A DNA stretch of 38,290 bases from NCBI GenBank assembly GCA_964409335.1, contig CAYPCW010000025.1, positions 1-38,290 of the forward strand, read 5' to 3'. A program made the translations under genes and the position numbers. The notes beneath the pieces are model-generated. The model was not told the origin of the DNA. It saw only the letters and a program-made list of their open reading frames with translations, and searched no databases. The DNA comes from JABMOW01 sp964409335 (lineage in GTDB: Bacteria; Fidelibacterota; Marinisomatia; SCGC-AAA003-L08; JACNLC01). Below are positions 16,827 to 25,519 of this stretch, in pieces (position 1 is the first letter of the stretch; each line of letters starts with the position of its first letter).

Positions 16827-19103
16827 TCACCCGGACCATTCTGTGGGATTGAATTCACGATTGCGATTAAAACGGTGAGGCAAGGTGATCCTGAAAATGG
16901 TGGGGAGCGGTTGGTTTTGGACCAGATCGACGGAGCCGCCATGCGCTTCTGCAATCCGTTTGGCTGTAGATAACCCGAGGCCTGTGCCCATGTCGCTTTC
17001 TCTGGTTGTAAAAAAAGGATTAAAAATATCACAGACAATCTCTGGCGCGATCCCCGGACCTGAATCTTCAATATCGATAATGAGTACACCATCGGCGGGC
17101 TCTTTCCGGGAAGAAATAATCATGCTTCCGCCGGTATCTTTAACCGCCTGAATGGCATTGAGGATCAGATTCGCAAAGATCTGTTTCAGCCGGCTCAAAT
17201 CACCCTCCACCCGGAAATCGGTTGCGTTTAATGAGAGCCGGATTGTCATATTTGCCTTCCCGTGCAATGGGACCAACAACCGAATGGTCTGATTGATCAG
17301 TTCATGGATATCCACGCTGCTGATGTTAAGGGTCGGCGTCCGGGCAAAATCCAGCAGATTGGTAATAATTTCCCTGCACGTCTCCGTATTCCGCCGAATC
17401 ACGTCGATATGTTCGGAATAGGGTGATTTTGGATCAAAATCCTCTGCCAACATTTGATTATACATGGATATGGCGGCGAGGGGGCTGTTCATTTCATGAG
17501 CGACCACGGCGGCGATATTTCCCAATACAGCAAGACGTTCCTGCCTGGATTGTTTTTCGTTCATGAGCAACCGTTCGGTGATATCCCGGGAAACGAGAAT
17601 CTTCCCGGCGCCACCGCTCATCCCGGGTAATTTAGTGGATAATACCTCAAAATATCGATTTTCCATTTTTAGCGTACACGCCTGCAAAGAAGACAGATCC
17701 AGCAGGCAATCGATACATGGCCGGGACCCGGAAGGATCGATGTTGATACACTCTACGACATCAATACGGTTATCCTTTTCGAACAAATGGCGGACAAGCG
17801 GTTTCCCCGCATCATTGTGAAGAACGATTTCCCCTGCATCATTGAGAAGAATCAATCCGTCATTCATTGAACTGACTACCGTTTTCAACCGGTCGTGCTG
17901 GATGCGGATCTCCTTTTCCCGTTCAGCGAGATCGCCGGCGGTCTTTTGGAGTACTGTCGTCCGTTCTTCAAGCGCTTCCGCCATTTGATTGAAACTGGAT
18001 GCAAGATCGCCAATTTCATCTTCTGACTGTGTCACGACTCTGGCAGAATAATCGCCCTCTTTGATGGTAAAGGCCATCGATTCTAATTCATTCAGCGGCC
18101 GAATGATAAACCGGACCGGGAAATACATGGTGATCAGAATTAAAAATGCAATGGCGGCGCCTCCCAAAAATAACTTTTCCTCTAAAGCCGAGATCGTTTT
18201 CAACGCATTATTCGTACCCAGGTCCACAATGATCGTCCAATTTACACTTCGCAGCGGAAAGCCAAAACCGAACACATCCTGTCCGTTTTGACAGGCATGC
18301 CGCCCTTCGTGTGTGACAATCGAATGGGAAATTCCGGTGCGTTCTTTCCGAATGGACAGGTCTAAAAGCTGTAAATTTTCACGGTGGTTGAATGTCCACC
18401 ACGGGATATCCAGCGTTCCCCCAGTCTGATCAATGATGGTCAGGTATTTTTCTACATCAGAAAAAGACATAGCGTTTTGATATTGATCAGACAGATAGGC
18501 GAGGACGCGTTTAAAATCCACAACACAGACAAGATATCCGATGCGCTTCGTTTGGTGCAGCGTGATAAGGGGGGTGATGACCGTAAACCGGGGGGTGACC
18601 GGATCCGACAGGGAATGGAACAGCGGACTGTACCACAAAGCCTCCTGATTAAATCCATCGGATACCAAGTCTCTCAATCCCTGCTCAACGGGATAAGCCG
18701 AAACCAGCAGATTCCCGTTTTCATCAAAGACAAGCAAATTGGTGAACTCTTCCACGATGGGTAGTTTATTGGTTCGCAAATGATCAATCAGTCTGGACTT
18801 TGTGGCTTCATCCGGATCAGGCGAAGCCTCAATGAGTTCGGTTTGGGTACGAATAAATCCATCTGAAGCAAAATCCTGGGTACGTCTGCCAAGCATCAAC
18901 AGGTGCTGGTCAAACACGGATGCCTGAGCGATGGTTTCACTTTTCAGACGGGTTTGAATTTCGGTAAACAAACTTTTATTTACCGTTTTGATTATCAAAA
19001 CGCCGCCTATCCCAAATGCGATCAGGCTTACGACCACAAAACTCAGGGGAAGTTTATAACGGATCTTTAATCTTGCAAGGGGGTCTTTGCTCAGCCAGGT
19101 CAT
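16827..19103 (-). CDS. Membrane sensor histidine kinase (dCache-HAMP-PAS-HisKA-HATPase)
   Basis: A 758-residue sensor. TM1 spans about 19-39 and TM2 about 312-330, enclosing a periplasmic region of some 270 residues of dCache type (LLVFDENGNLLVS, ITPLI). A HAMP linker (about 328-385) and a PAS domain (about 402-510) follow. The kinase core has H536 in VVAHEMNSPLAA, the N box around NLILNAIQAV, DSGPGI and GTGLGLS. The PAS carries C452, C463, C466 and C476, which might respond to redox state or a metal. The sensed signal is unknown; nitrate, nitrite or redox poise are reasonable guesses from context. It is co-directional with the response regulator (39-base gap), so the two probably form a phosphorelay pair. 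Confidence 0.92.
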   Translation of the reverse strand: MTWLSKDPLARLKIRYKLPLSFVVVSLIAFGIGGVLIIKTVNKSLFTEIQTRLKSETIAQASVFDQHLLMLGRRTQDFASDGFIRTQTELIEASPDPDEATKSRLIDHLRTNKLPIVEEFTNLLVFDENGNLLVSAYPVEQGLRDLVSDGFNQEALWYSPLFHSLSDPVTPRFTVITPLITLHQTKRIGYLVCVVDFKRVLAYLSDQYQNAMSFSDVEKYLTIIDQTGGTLDIPWWTFNHRENLQLLDLSIRKERTGISHSIVTHEGRHACQNGQDVFGFGFPLRSVNWTIIVDLGTNNALKTISALEEKLFLGGAAIAFLILITMYFPVRFIIRPLNELESMAFTIKEGDYSARVVTQSEDEIGDLASSFNQMAEALEERTTVLQKTAGDLAEREKEIRIQHDRLKTVVSSMNDGLILLNDAGEIVLHNDAGKPLVRHLFEKDNRIDVVECINIDPSGSRPCIDCLLDLSSLQACTLKMENRYFEVLSTKLPGMSGGAGKILVSRDITERLLMNEKQSRQERLAVLGNIAAVVAHEMNSPLAAISMYNQMLAEDFDPKSPYSEHIDVIRRNTETCREIITNLLDFARTPTLNISSVDIHELINQTIRLLVPLHGKANMTIRLSLNATDFRVEGDLSRLKQIFANLILNAIQAVKDTGGSMIISSRKEPADGVLIIDIEDSGPGIAPEIVCDIFNPFFTTRESDMGTGLGLSTAKRIAEAHGGSVDLVQNQPLPTIFRITLPHRFNRNREFNPTEWSG

Positions 19104-19418
19104 TTATTTTATCTTTCGGGTATAAAAAAAATGATCACTGGTAACATTTTATTAAACGGGTTTGAAAACATGGTGAATATTAGTACTTTGGTCAGTCACA
19201 GGAAAATAACCGATCTGACCTCCCGGTGAATCAATAACAAAGGAACATTGAGATATAATCAGCAGGATAAATCCAACCCACAAAAGGCGCTCTGAATTCA
19301 ATGAGTGTGTTCACGCCTGTGTTGCACCGGGTGTGCAGATCCTTCACATATAAGGCGCAGGTGCTGATTTTGACGGGATGTCCCCCATCGAAATGACACT
19401 GATGCCAGCGAAACTTCG
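19104..19418. other. Intergenic region upstream of the kinase gene
   Basis: About 315 bases between the tRNA terminator and the sensor kinase. No coding frame with recognisable content is visible. It should carry the promoter of the kinase/regulator pair, but I cannot point to a convincing -35/-10 or -24/-12 element. Confidence 0.4.
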
Positions 19419-19452
19419 AAAAAACCCCTGCCGTCTTAAAAGATAACAGGGG
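19419..19452 (-). terminator. Intrinsic terminator after tRNA-Ile
   Basis: Minus-strand stem CCCCTG (19452-19447) pairs with CAGGGG (19430-19425) across a 16-base loop and is followed by TTTTTT (19424-19419). It begins about ten bases after the tRNA 3' end, ending the mutS2-dnaG-tRNA run. Confidence 0.8.
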
Positions 19453-19461
19453 TAATTGCCG

Positions 19462-19535
19462 TGGGCCCTCAGGGACTTGAACCCCGGACCAATGGATTAT
19501 GAGTCCACTGCTCTAACCGACTGAGCTAAGGGCCC
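19462..19535 (-). tRNA. tRNA-Ile (anticodon CAU, minor isoleucine tRNA)
   Basis: A 74-base cloverleaf on the minus strand with a 7-bp acceptor stem GGGCCCT/AGGGCCC, D-arm AGCTCAGTCGGTTAGAGCA, anticodon loop CTCATAA with anticodon CAT, and T-arm with loop TTCAAGT. CCA is not encoded. A CAT anticodon could mean Met, but the acceptor C4-G69 and C5-G68 pairs and the overall resemblance to E. coli ileX favour the lysidine-modified tRNA-Ile2 that reads AUA. It is not the initiator, because the C1-A72 mismatch is absent. Identity as Ile rather than elongator Met is probable, not certain. Confidence 0.85.
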
Positions 19536-19660
19536 GAATTGTTCACGATATTCAGTTTTACTTCAAAAATCGCCCTCACATGGAGCATTCGCAAAGGCAA
19601 ATTTACAGGTACCCGATTCACAGATTCAAAATCAATATCGCCAATTTTTTCTCTGCGGGA

Positions 19661-21469
19661 TCAAGTTTTCTGCTCGGAAAACAATTCAGTATATTTTGTA
19701 TGCAAGGATCTGATGGTCGATTTAATTTCCTCAATTCTGACGATCAGCGGGGTAACATCATCGCCTTCTGATTCGGCTTTCTGCAGTTGTTTTCTGGCTT
19801 GATCCAGTTGCCGGGTCAGGAATCGTTTCTCCATCCGGGCAAGCCCGTCGGCGGCAAATTCAGGGGAGGACTGGAGATCGTCTGACCGGAAAATCAATGC
19901 GGAGAGTTTTTCCCGGTCCAGGGGGTCTTCCAATTCGTCTATGATCAACACCGCATCCGGGAGCCCTTCACCCGACGGATGAATAGCCAGTTGCTTATAA
20001 ATCGTCCGAAGTCGTGGGGAGGTGAACCAGTCGGGTGAGACAGATCTCATGATTAGAGTACGGGTCCTTGCCGGAGCGATAAAACAGAGTTGGATGATCT
20101 CATCTTCAAGGGGTTGATAGGTGGCGGGATCTTTCAACACTGTCTCACCGGAGGGTTTTCCGGTTTGCCGGTTTAAACCCCGCTGGGACTGTACTTTTCC
20201 TAACCGGTCCAAAGTGGAGTAAAGCGCTTTCTCCGTAATATTCAGCGTGGAAGCCAAATGCTGGACGTACACCTGACGGGTAATTTCATCTGAAATGGCG
20301 CTGATCTCCCGGATCACTTCCTTAGCAAACCGGGTCTTATCGGTGGGATTATCCAGGCTGCCCTGAAATTTTTCCGAATGAAAGTGGATGAGTCCGACAG
20401 CATTATCGACGGCAAATTTAAACGGTGCGGGACCGTTGGTTCTGACCCAATCGTCCGGGTCAATCCCCTTAGGGATACGGGCGACTCGGGGTTCGATATC
20501 ATTCCGCAGCAGGATATACCCGGCACGGATAGCAGCGGAAATTCCTGCAGAATCTCCGTCGTACGCCATGATGATTTTTCGGGAATATTTGTGCAATTCC
20601 CGTGAATGATCTTCCGTTAACGCCGTTCCGGAAACGGCGACAACATTGTGGATTCCCGCCTGATACAATTGTAAAAAATCAAAGTATCCCTCCACAACAA
20701 TGATGCCGTCGGTGTCTCTTAACTGATGCCTGACCGCCCACAACCCATACAAAATTTTGCTTTTATGATAGATCATCGTTTCCGGAGAATTCACATATTT
20801 GGCGGGATCATCCGTTTCGAACACCCGGCCTGCAAATGCGACGGTTTTTCCCATCCCGTTGTGGATGGGGAACATGATACGGCCGCGAAACCGGTCAAAA
20901 TACCCTTTTTCAGAATTGATGAACAACCCGGATTGGAGGATCGCTTCAGGCGTGAATTCATGCTTTCTGATGACATTTAACAGGCTCTGCCAATCATTGA
21001 GACTGTACCCCAATCCGAATTTCTTTATTGTCTCACTCGTCAGCCCCCGATCCAGCAGGTGAGCAAATACCGCTTTCCCGGCGGTCGAGAGCAAATTCCG
21101 GTGAAAATGGTCCATGGCGATATCATGGATTTCTCCAATCTGGGTTCCGATCTGTTTACTGCCGCTTAGACTATCGTAAGCAATTTTAAGTCCGTACTTT
21201 TCAGCAAGATGTTTGACGGCATCTAAAAATTCCAGTTTTTCCAGTTGCATCACAAAATGGATGGCTCCCCCTCCGGCGCCGCACCCGAAGCAATGATACA
21301 TCTGTTTGTCCTGATTGACTGAAAAAGAAGGGGTCTTTTCTGAATGAAAGGGACACAAACCGAAAAAATTACGACCACGTTTTTTCAGATCCACGTATTC
21401 AGATACCACATCAACGATATCTGCGTATCCCCGAACCTGTTCAATCGTATGTTGAGAAATTTTTGCCAT
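19661..21469 (-). CDS. dnaG: DNA primase
   Basis: Replicative primase, 602 residues, the usual DnaG length. The N-terminal CHC2 zinc finger has C39, H42, C60 and C63 (CPFHSEKTPSF and HCFGCG). The catalytic core includes RFRGRIMFPI and YVNSPET; the TOPRIM metal site has E260 in VVEGYFD and D304/D306 in AYDGDSAG. The last 170 residues, with charged helices, form the DnaB-binding region. It lies 54 bases after mutS2 on the same strand and before tRNA-Ile. In many bacteria dnaG is followed by rpoD, which is absent here. No strong Shine-Dalgarno precedes the ATG, but the N-terminus (MAKISQHTIEQVR) fits the family well. Confidence 0.97.
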   Translation of the reverse strand: MAKISQHTIEQVRGYADIVDVVSEYVDLKKRGRNFFGLCPFHSEKTPSFSVNQDKQMYHCFGCGAGGGAIHFVMQLEKLEFLDAVKHLAEKYGLKIAYDSLSGSKQIGTQIGEIHDIAMDHFHRNLLSTAGKAVFAHLLDRGLTSETIKKFGLGYSLNDWQSLLNVIRKHEFTPEAILQSGLFINSEKGYFDRFRGRIMFPIHNGMGKTVAFAGRVFETDDPAKYVNSPETMIYHKSKILYGLWAVRHQLRDTDGIIVVEGYFDFLQLYQAGIHNVVAVSGTALTEDHSRELHKYSRKIIMAYDGDSAGISAAIRAGYILLRNDIEPRVARIPKGIDPDDWVRTNGPAPFKFAVDNAVGLIHFHSEKFQGSLDNPTDKTRFAKEVIREISAISDEITRQVYVQHLASTLNITEKALYSTLDRLGKVQSQRGLNRQTGKPSGETVLKDPATYQPLEDEIIQLCFIAPARTRTLIMRSVSPDWFTSPRLRTIYKQLAIHPSGEGLPDAVLIIDELEDPLDREKLSALIFRSDDLQSSPEFAADGLARMEKRFLTRQLDQARKQLQKAESEGDDVTPLIVRIEEIKSTIRSLHTKYTELFSEQKT

Positions 21470-21523
21470 TGTGAAAACTTAAACCAAATTAAAGATCATG
21501 AGAAAGAATATGGACCTCAGACT

Positions 21524-23884
21524 TTATGCGAAATGGGCAATGGTGATACCTGCACCGCCTTCGTCCGGGTGCCCAAACTCATAGGACTCAACAAATTTTT
21601 GGTGTGCCAGATAGGTTTGAACCGCCTCCTGGATCGCTCCCGTGCCCTTACCATGGAGGATGGTCACCGACGACAGTCCGGCAATGAGTGCGCCGTCAAG
21701 AAATTTCTCCAGCGCTTCCATGGCTTCGCGAACCCGTTTACCGCGCAGGTCAATTTGCATCCCCTGTGGACGGGTGATTTCGTAGGATCCCCTGACCCAA
21801 TGAGGGGCTTGATGTGAATCTTCCGGTTGTTGGGCGGATGATAATAAATGAACATCCAGGTTCAACCGTATACCATTCACTTCAACGGTGACCTTTGATT
21901 TTTTCCCCGGCGTAAAAATTACGATACCATCCGCATTCAGATGCGGGATACGAATAGTCATTCCTTTTTTGACCATATCGGGTGTCAGGGGATGTTCGCC
22001 GGGTGGGATAACTTCCTCATCATCCTGCCGGAATTCAGTCAGCCGGGTCTGGAGAACCCCCCGGGAACGACGAAGGACATCCTGGTCAGCTGAGGATTCC
22101 CTGATCTGACTGACAAGATTTTCCATTTCTTTTCGGGTCTTGTGAAGCAATTCATTTGCTGATTTTTTTGCTTCAATGGCGGCTTTTTTTCTGATCTGGC
22201 TGATCTCTTTTTTCTGTCTGTCAATTTCGAGTTCCTTCAGGGCGAGGATTCGGGATCGTTCTTTCATCTCAGTCGCGAGTTTTTCGGCGGTTGCCCGGTC
22301 CTGTTCAAGATTATTGAGCAGATCCTCCATCTTCACGGATGATTCACCCAGCAATAATTTCGCACGGGCAATGAGATGAGAGGACAATCCCAGTCGATTG
22401 GATATCTCAATGGCATAACTGGCCCCGGGCTGCCCGGTTATTAATTCATAGGTGGGGATCAGATTCTTCGAATCAAACCTCATCCCTCCATTCAGGATCC
22501 CGACGGTATGATGTGCCCAGAGTTTCAGTTGACCTAAATGGGTTGTGGCGATAACGATGGATTTACGAAAGAGCAAATGTTCTAATATCGCCTGTGAAAT
22601 AGCCGCGCCTGCATCCGGGTCTGTTCCGGTACCCAATTCATCCAGTAAAATTAAAGACTGCTCATCTGCCCGTTGGGTGATATCCCGGAGATTTCGAATA
22701 TGTGCAGAAAAGGTGGACAGATCATCTTCCATGGATTGCTGGTCGCCGATATCCGTCATGATTCGGGTGAAACCAGGCAGGATCGCCTCGTCTGCAGGGA
22801 TGTACATTCCACACTGGGCCATGAGGGAAAATAAACCGATGGACTTCAGAACGACCGTTTTGCCCCCGGCATTCGGACCTGATAACAGCAAAATGTGATC
22901 TTTTTTGGTGAGGGTAAACGATAGCGGGATCACGTTTTTTTCTGCCAGCAGTAGGATCGGATTCTTCCCGTTTCGGATATGCAGTCTCCGGTTTTGACTG
23001 AACTGGGGACGGCAGCATTTCAACCGCAGGGCTAATCTTGCAAACACATAATGCATATCAAACCGGACCATCACAAAAACGCTGTCCCGGATGGATTCAT
23101 AATAGGGCGAAAAAATACCGGTGAGTTCAGTCAGGATGCGATGGATTTCTGCAATTTCCAGGGAATGCAATTCCTGCAGATCGTTATTTTTCTCGACGAT
23201 CTCCATGGGTTCCACATAAACAGTTTGACCGGTAGAAGATCGGCCATGAACAATGCCCTGTAATTTTCGTTTTTGAGAGGATGACATGGGCAGAACTAGT
23301 CTGCCCTCAAGCCACGAAATACGATCATCCTGCAGCCAATGGTTGGTCATCGCTTCCTGGAATATCGATTGCATGCGTTTGTGAATAGACGCTTCTGTGG
23401 CAACGATCTGTTTCCGGATGGATGAAAGCGTCGGACTGGCAGAAGATTTGACCTGAAGATCATCGTCAAAAACCCGGTCGATCGCTTCTTCACCTGATTG
23501 AAATTTAAAAAACAGGTCTTTGTATTGTTTCCAATAATAAAATTCATCTTCGTCGATAAGCTTCGCGATCATCCGCCCTAATTTCAGAATCAGCAGCAGG
23601 TCCCGGAATTGTTCCGGGCTCAATTGAGACCTCTCAATCCGAATGAATTTCAACCACGGTGTGATATCCGTAAATGTTTGCAAGGGAACGGAGGTCTCCT
23701 GCTCCAGGGTTCGGACCAATTCACCCGTGAGATCCAGGCGTTGCTGAGCGGCTGTCAACTCGGTTGACGGGGATAAATTTGTAATTTCTTTCCGCGTAGC
23801 CTCACAATGAGCGCTTTCATTCAACCATTCCAACAGTGTGGAAAAGCCCAGTTCATGGTACAGATGGTTTGAAATATTACTCAT
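21524..23884 (-). CDS. mutS2: MutS2 endonuclease (MutS core plus Smr domain)
   Basis: MutS2-family ATPase of 786 residues. Members act against recombination intermediates or rescue collided ribosomes, not in mismatch repair. It lacks the mismatch-recognition domain of MutS1. The core domain is followed by Walker A GPNAGGKT at 336-343 and LLDELGTGTDP further on, then a long coiled coil. The C-terminal Smr nuclease domain spans about 709-786, starting at IDLRGKRV and including HGKGTG. It follows the cvpA locus after 295 bases and precedes dnaG by 54 bases. cvpA beside mutS2 is a recurrent arrangement. No strong ribosome-binding site is seen before the ATG. Confidence 0.96.
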   Translation of the reverse strand: MSNISNHLYHELGFSTLLEWLNESAHCEATRKEITNLSPSTELTAAQQRLDLTGELVRTLEQETSVPLQTFTDITPWLKFIRIERSQLSPEQFRDLLLILKLGRMIAKLIDEDEFYYWKQYKDLFFKFQSGEEAIDRVFDDDLQVKSSASPTLSSIRKQIVATEASIHKRMQSIFQEAMTNHWLQDDRISWLEGRLVLPMSSSQKRKLQGIVHGRSSTGQTVYVEPMEIVEKNNDLQELHSLEIAEIHRILTELTGIFSPYYESIRDSVFVMVRFDMHYVFARLALRLKCCRPQFSQNRRLHIRNGKNPILLLAEKNVIPLSFTLTKKDHILLLSGPNAGGKTVVLKSIGLFSLMAQCGMYIPADEAILPGFTRIMTDIGDQQSMEDDLSTFSAHIRNLRDITQRADEQSLILLDELGTGTDPDAGAAISQAILEHLLFRKSIVIATTHLGQLKLWAHHTVGILNGGMRFDSKNLIPTYELITGQPGASYAIEISNRLGLSSHLIARAKLLLGESSVKMEDLLNNLEQDRATAEKLATEMKERSRILALKELEIDRQKKEISQIRKKAAIEAKKSANELLHKTRKEMENLVSQIRESSADQDVLRRSRGVLQTRLTEFRQDDEEVIPPGEHPLTPDMVKKGMTIRIPHLNADGIVIFTPGKKSKVTVEVNGIRLNLDVHLLSSAQQPEDSHQAPHWVRGSYEITRPQGMQIDLRGKRVREAMEALEKFLDGALIAGLSSVTILHGKGTGAIQEAVQTYLAHQKFVESYEFGHPDEGGAGITIAHFA

Positions 23885-24034
23885 TGTATATTTGGACTAC
23901 GGGAAGTTGAACTACCATTTTATGATTGAAGAAATTTTTTGTATGGATTCAGCCGGATGAATAACATTAGAGATTACCCTGTTTCGGCTGCCCCCGGCAT
24001 TGGTTTTAGTTATCAACCTTTCCATACGGGCAAC

Positions 24035-24046
24035 TGATCCGGATCA
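24035..24046. promoter_or_regulatory. 12-bp perfect palindrome upstream of mutS2
   Basis: TGATCCGGATCA, a perfect dyad without spacer, about 150 bases before the mutS2 start. It may be a regulator site or chance; no promoter elements are clear around it. The rest of 23885-24179 holds no gene that I can support. Confidence 0.25.
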
Positions 24047-24179
24047 ATTTTCATCGTAGTCTATTTTCTTCATTTCTCGTTGGTAGACCGGTGATCAAAA
24101 TTCAAATGCGCCCCTTTTTACCCGGTGAAAATCGTTCCTTTGTACGTGCAGTGATCTGGCTCATCCATGACATTGGTTT

Positions 24180-24748
24180 TTATTGATCTAAATATTTTTT
24201 CAAATTGTCCAGATTTTGAGTATCCGTTTTTTGCTTTATGGATTGCTGGAACTGGTTGATGGTATTTCCGTAGGATGAATAGTCTATGATGATATTTTTC
24301 AGGCCGTTACAGGTGGCGTAAATATAGGTTTCATTGACCATTCTCGTGTGGAGTTTGTTGGATGCCGGTATGGTCTCTAAAATGAAAATCACAAGCCCGA
24401 TAAGGAGGAATCCTTTCAGGAGTCCCAACAAAAACCCCAGAAGCCGGTTAAACCATCCAAGCAGCATAATCTCAAATGCTTTATGAAGGATCCGTGCAAT
24501 AAAAGCGACAATGTTGCGGCTAAAAAGAAGATGGTCAGATATCCGGTGAGTTTCCGGGCGGTGTCGTCGGGGATCCAGGTGAATAACGTGTCACTCGCAA
24601 TCGCAGAGAATTGATTTGCAAGGATAAATCCAACCACCAATGCGGCGATTTTGCCGATTTCTTTGATGAGCCCGTTTTTAATCCCGGTGAGTGCAAAAAA
24701 AAGTAATATTCCGCCGGTGATAATATCAGGGATGGGTATGTTACTCAA
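24180..24748 (-). pseudogene. cvpA: CvpA-family membrane protein, split by a one-base frameshift
   Basis: Two overlapping frames together make one CvpA-like protein. The first (24748 to 24416) gives MSNIPIPDIITGGILLF and the helices through LAATLSLLL; the second (ending at 24180) gives MLLGWFNRLLGFLLGLLKG and the fourth helix plus tail. Adding one T to the four-T run at 24501-24504 (AAAA on the plus strand) joins them as SLFIARILHKAFEIMLLGW, a convincing CvpA sequence of about 189 residues. The start overlaps yqeY by ATGA. CvpA proteins have four TM helices and are linked to colicin V export or envelope homeostasis. The break may be an assembly error in a homopolymer, a true mutation or slippage; I cannot tell which from sequence alone. 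Confidence 0.8.
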
Positions 24749-25182
24749 GAGAGTAACTCCCGAGCGATCGCCTGGGCTATTTTTCCATCCCCTTTTCCGG
24801 CAATCGCATTCATGATACCGGGCATGACTTTGCCCATATCCTTGATGGATTGAGCTCCGGTCCCGCGGATCACATCCTTCACAATCCTGCGAATGTCATC
24901 TTCACCCAGTTGTTGAGGGAGATATTTTTCGATCAGTCGTAATTCAAAGGATTCTCTCTCCACCAGATCAGCCCGGTTGGCAGAGTCGTATTGGGTGATG
25001 GAATCTTTCAGTTGTTTCACATGTCCGGACAGGATCGAAAGTGCTTCAGCCTCTGTCAAAGGTTTACCTGAATTGATTTGTGCCATCTTTAGTTTGGCGA
25101 TGATATTCCGGTAGGCACTGACGGAGGCTTTATCCCCTTCTCTCAATGATGCTTTCATACGGTCCTGAAATTTCTCTAACAT
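24745..25182 (-). CDS. yqeY: GatB/YqeY-domain protein
   Basis: A 145-residue soluble helical protein of the YqeY family, related to the tRNA-binding tail of GatB. Family features include VSAYRNIIAKLKMAQI and the C-terminal MGKVMPGIMNAIAGKGDGKI-type end. GGAG lies seven bases before the ATG. It overlaps cvpA by ATGA, so translation is coupled. YqeY often sits next to dnaG (rpsU-yqeY-dnaG-rpoD in several phyla); here cvpA and mutS2 lie between them. A role in tRNA-dependent amidotransfer or tRNA binding is inferred only from the domain. Confidence 0.93.
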   Translation of the reverse strand: MLEKFQDRMKASLREGDKASVSAYRNIIAKLKMAQINSGKPLTEAEALSILSGHVKQLKDSITQYDSANRADLVERESFELRLIEKYLPQQLGEDDIRRIVKDVIRGTGAQSIKDMGKVMPGIMNAIAGKGDGKIAQAIARELLS

Positions 25183-25519
25183 ATAAATCTCCAGTTATTT
25201 CGGATTTTCAATTTACATTTTATGAGGGAGGAAAACCCAACGGGAAAAGGGAAAAAGCCGGGGAGAAACATGAGCCCGGGTGCGTGTAAAAACGTAATCC
25301 GGGAGATCTTACTTCAAAGCTACGTTGACATGGATAGTCCGCATAACATTTAAATTAATCTCACCCTACAGGGGTGATGTGAGACGCCGGCGTTGTTATT
25401 GTAGTGTTGCGCATCGACAGGTAAACACTATAATTTTGAAGCGAGACACTGGGGGATATTCCATCATATCCGTCATTTATTGACATTCTTCGCAGAAGAA
25501 AATACAGGCTGAAACGACT
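25183..25519. other. Divergent intergenic region with dyads and promoter-like elements
   Basis: 337 bases between divergent yqeY (-) and the DUF349 gene (+). It contains a hairpin-forming dyad TCACCC-TACAG-GGGTGA at 25361-25377 and TTGACA hexamers at 25325-25330 and 25480-25485. I see no gene. Confidence 0.4.
25480..25508 (+). promoter_or_regulatory. Possible promoter with embedded operator-like dyad
   Basis: TTGACA (25480-25485), a 17-base spacer and a weak TACAGG (25503-25508), twelve bases before the ATG of the DUF349 gene. The spacer holds TTCTTC-GCA-GAAGAA (25486-25500), a perfect 6-bp inverted repeat, a typical position for a repressor site. The -10 match is poor and the leader would be very short, so the promoter call is tentative. 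Confidence 0.35.

Noticed and set aside
19462..19535. tRNA as an integrative-element attachment site
   Set aside because: I found no direct repeat of the tRNA 3' end elsewhere in the window and no integrase gene.
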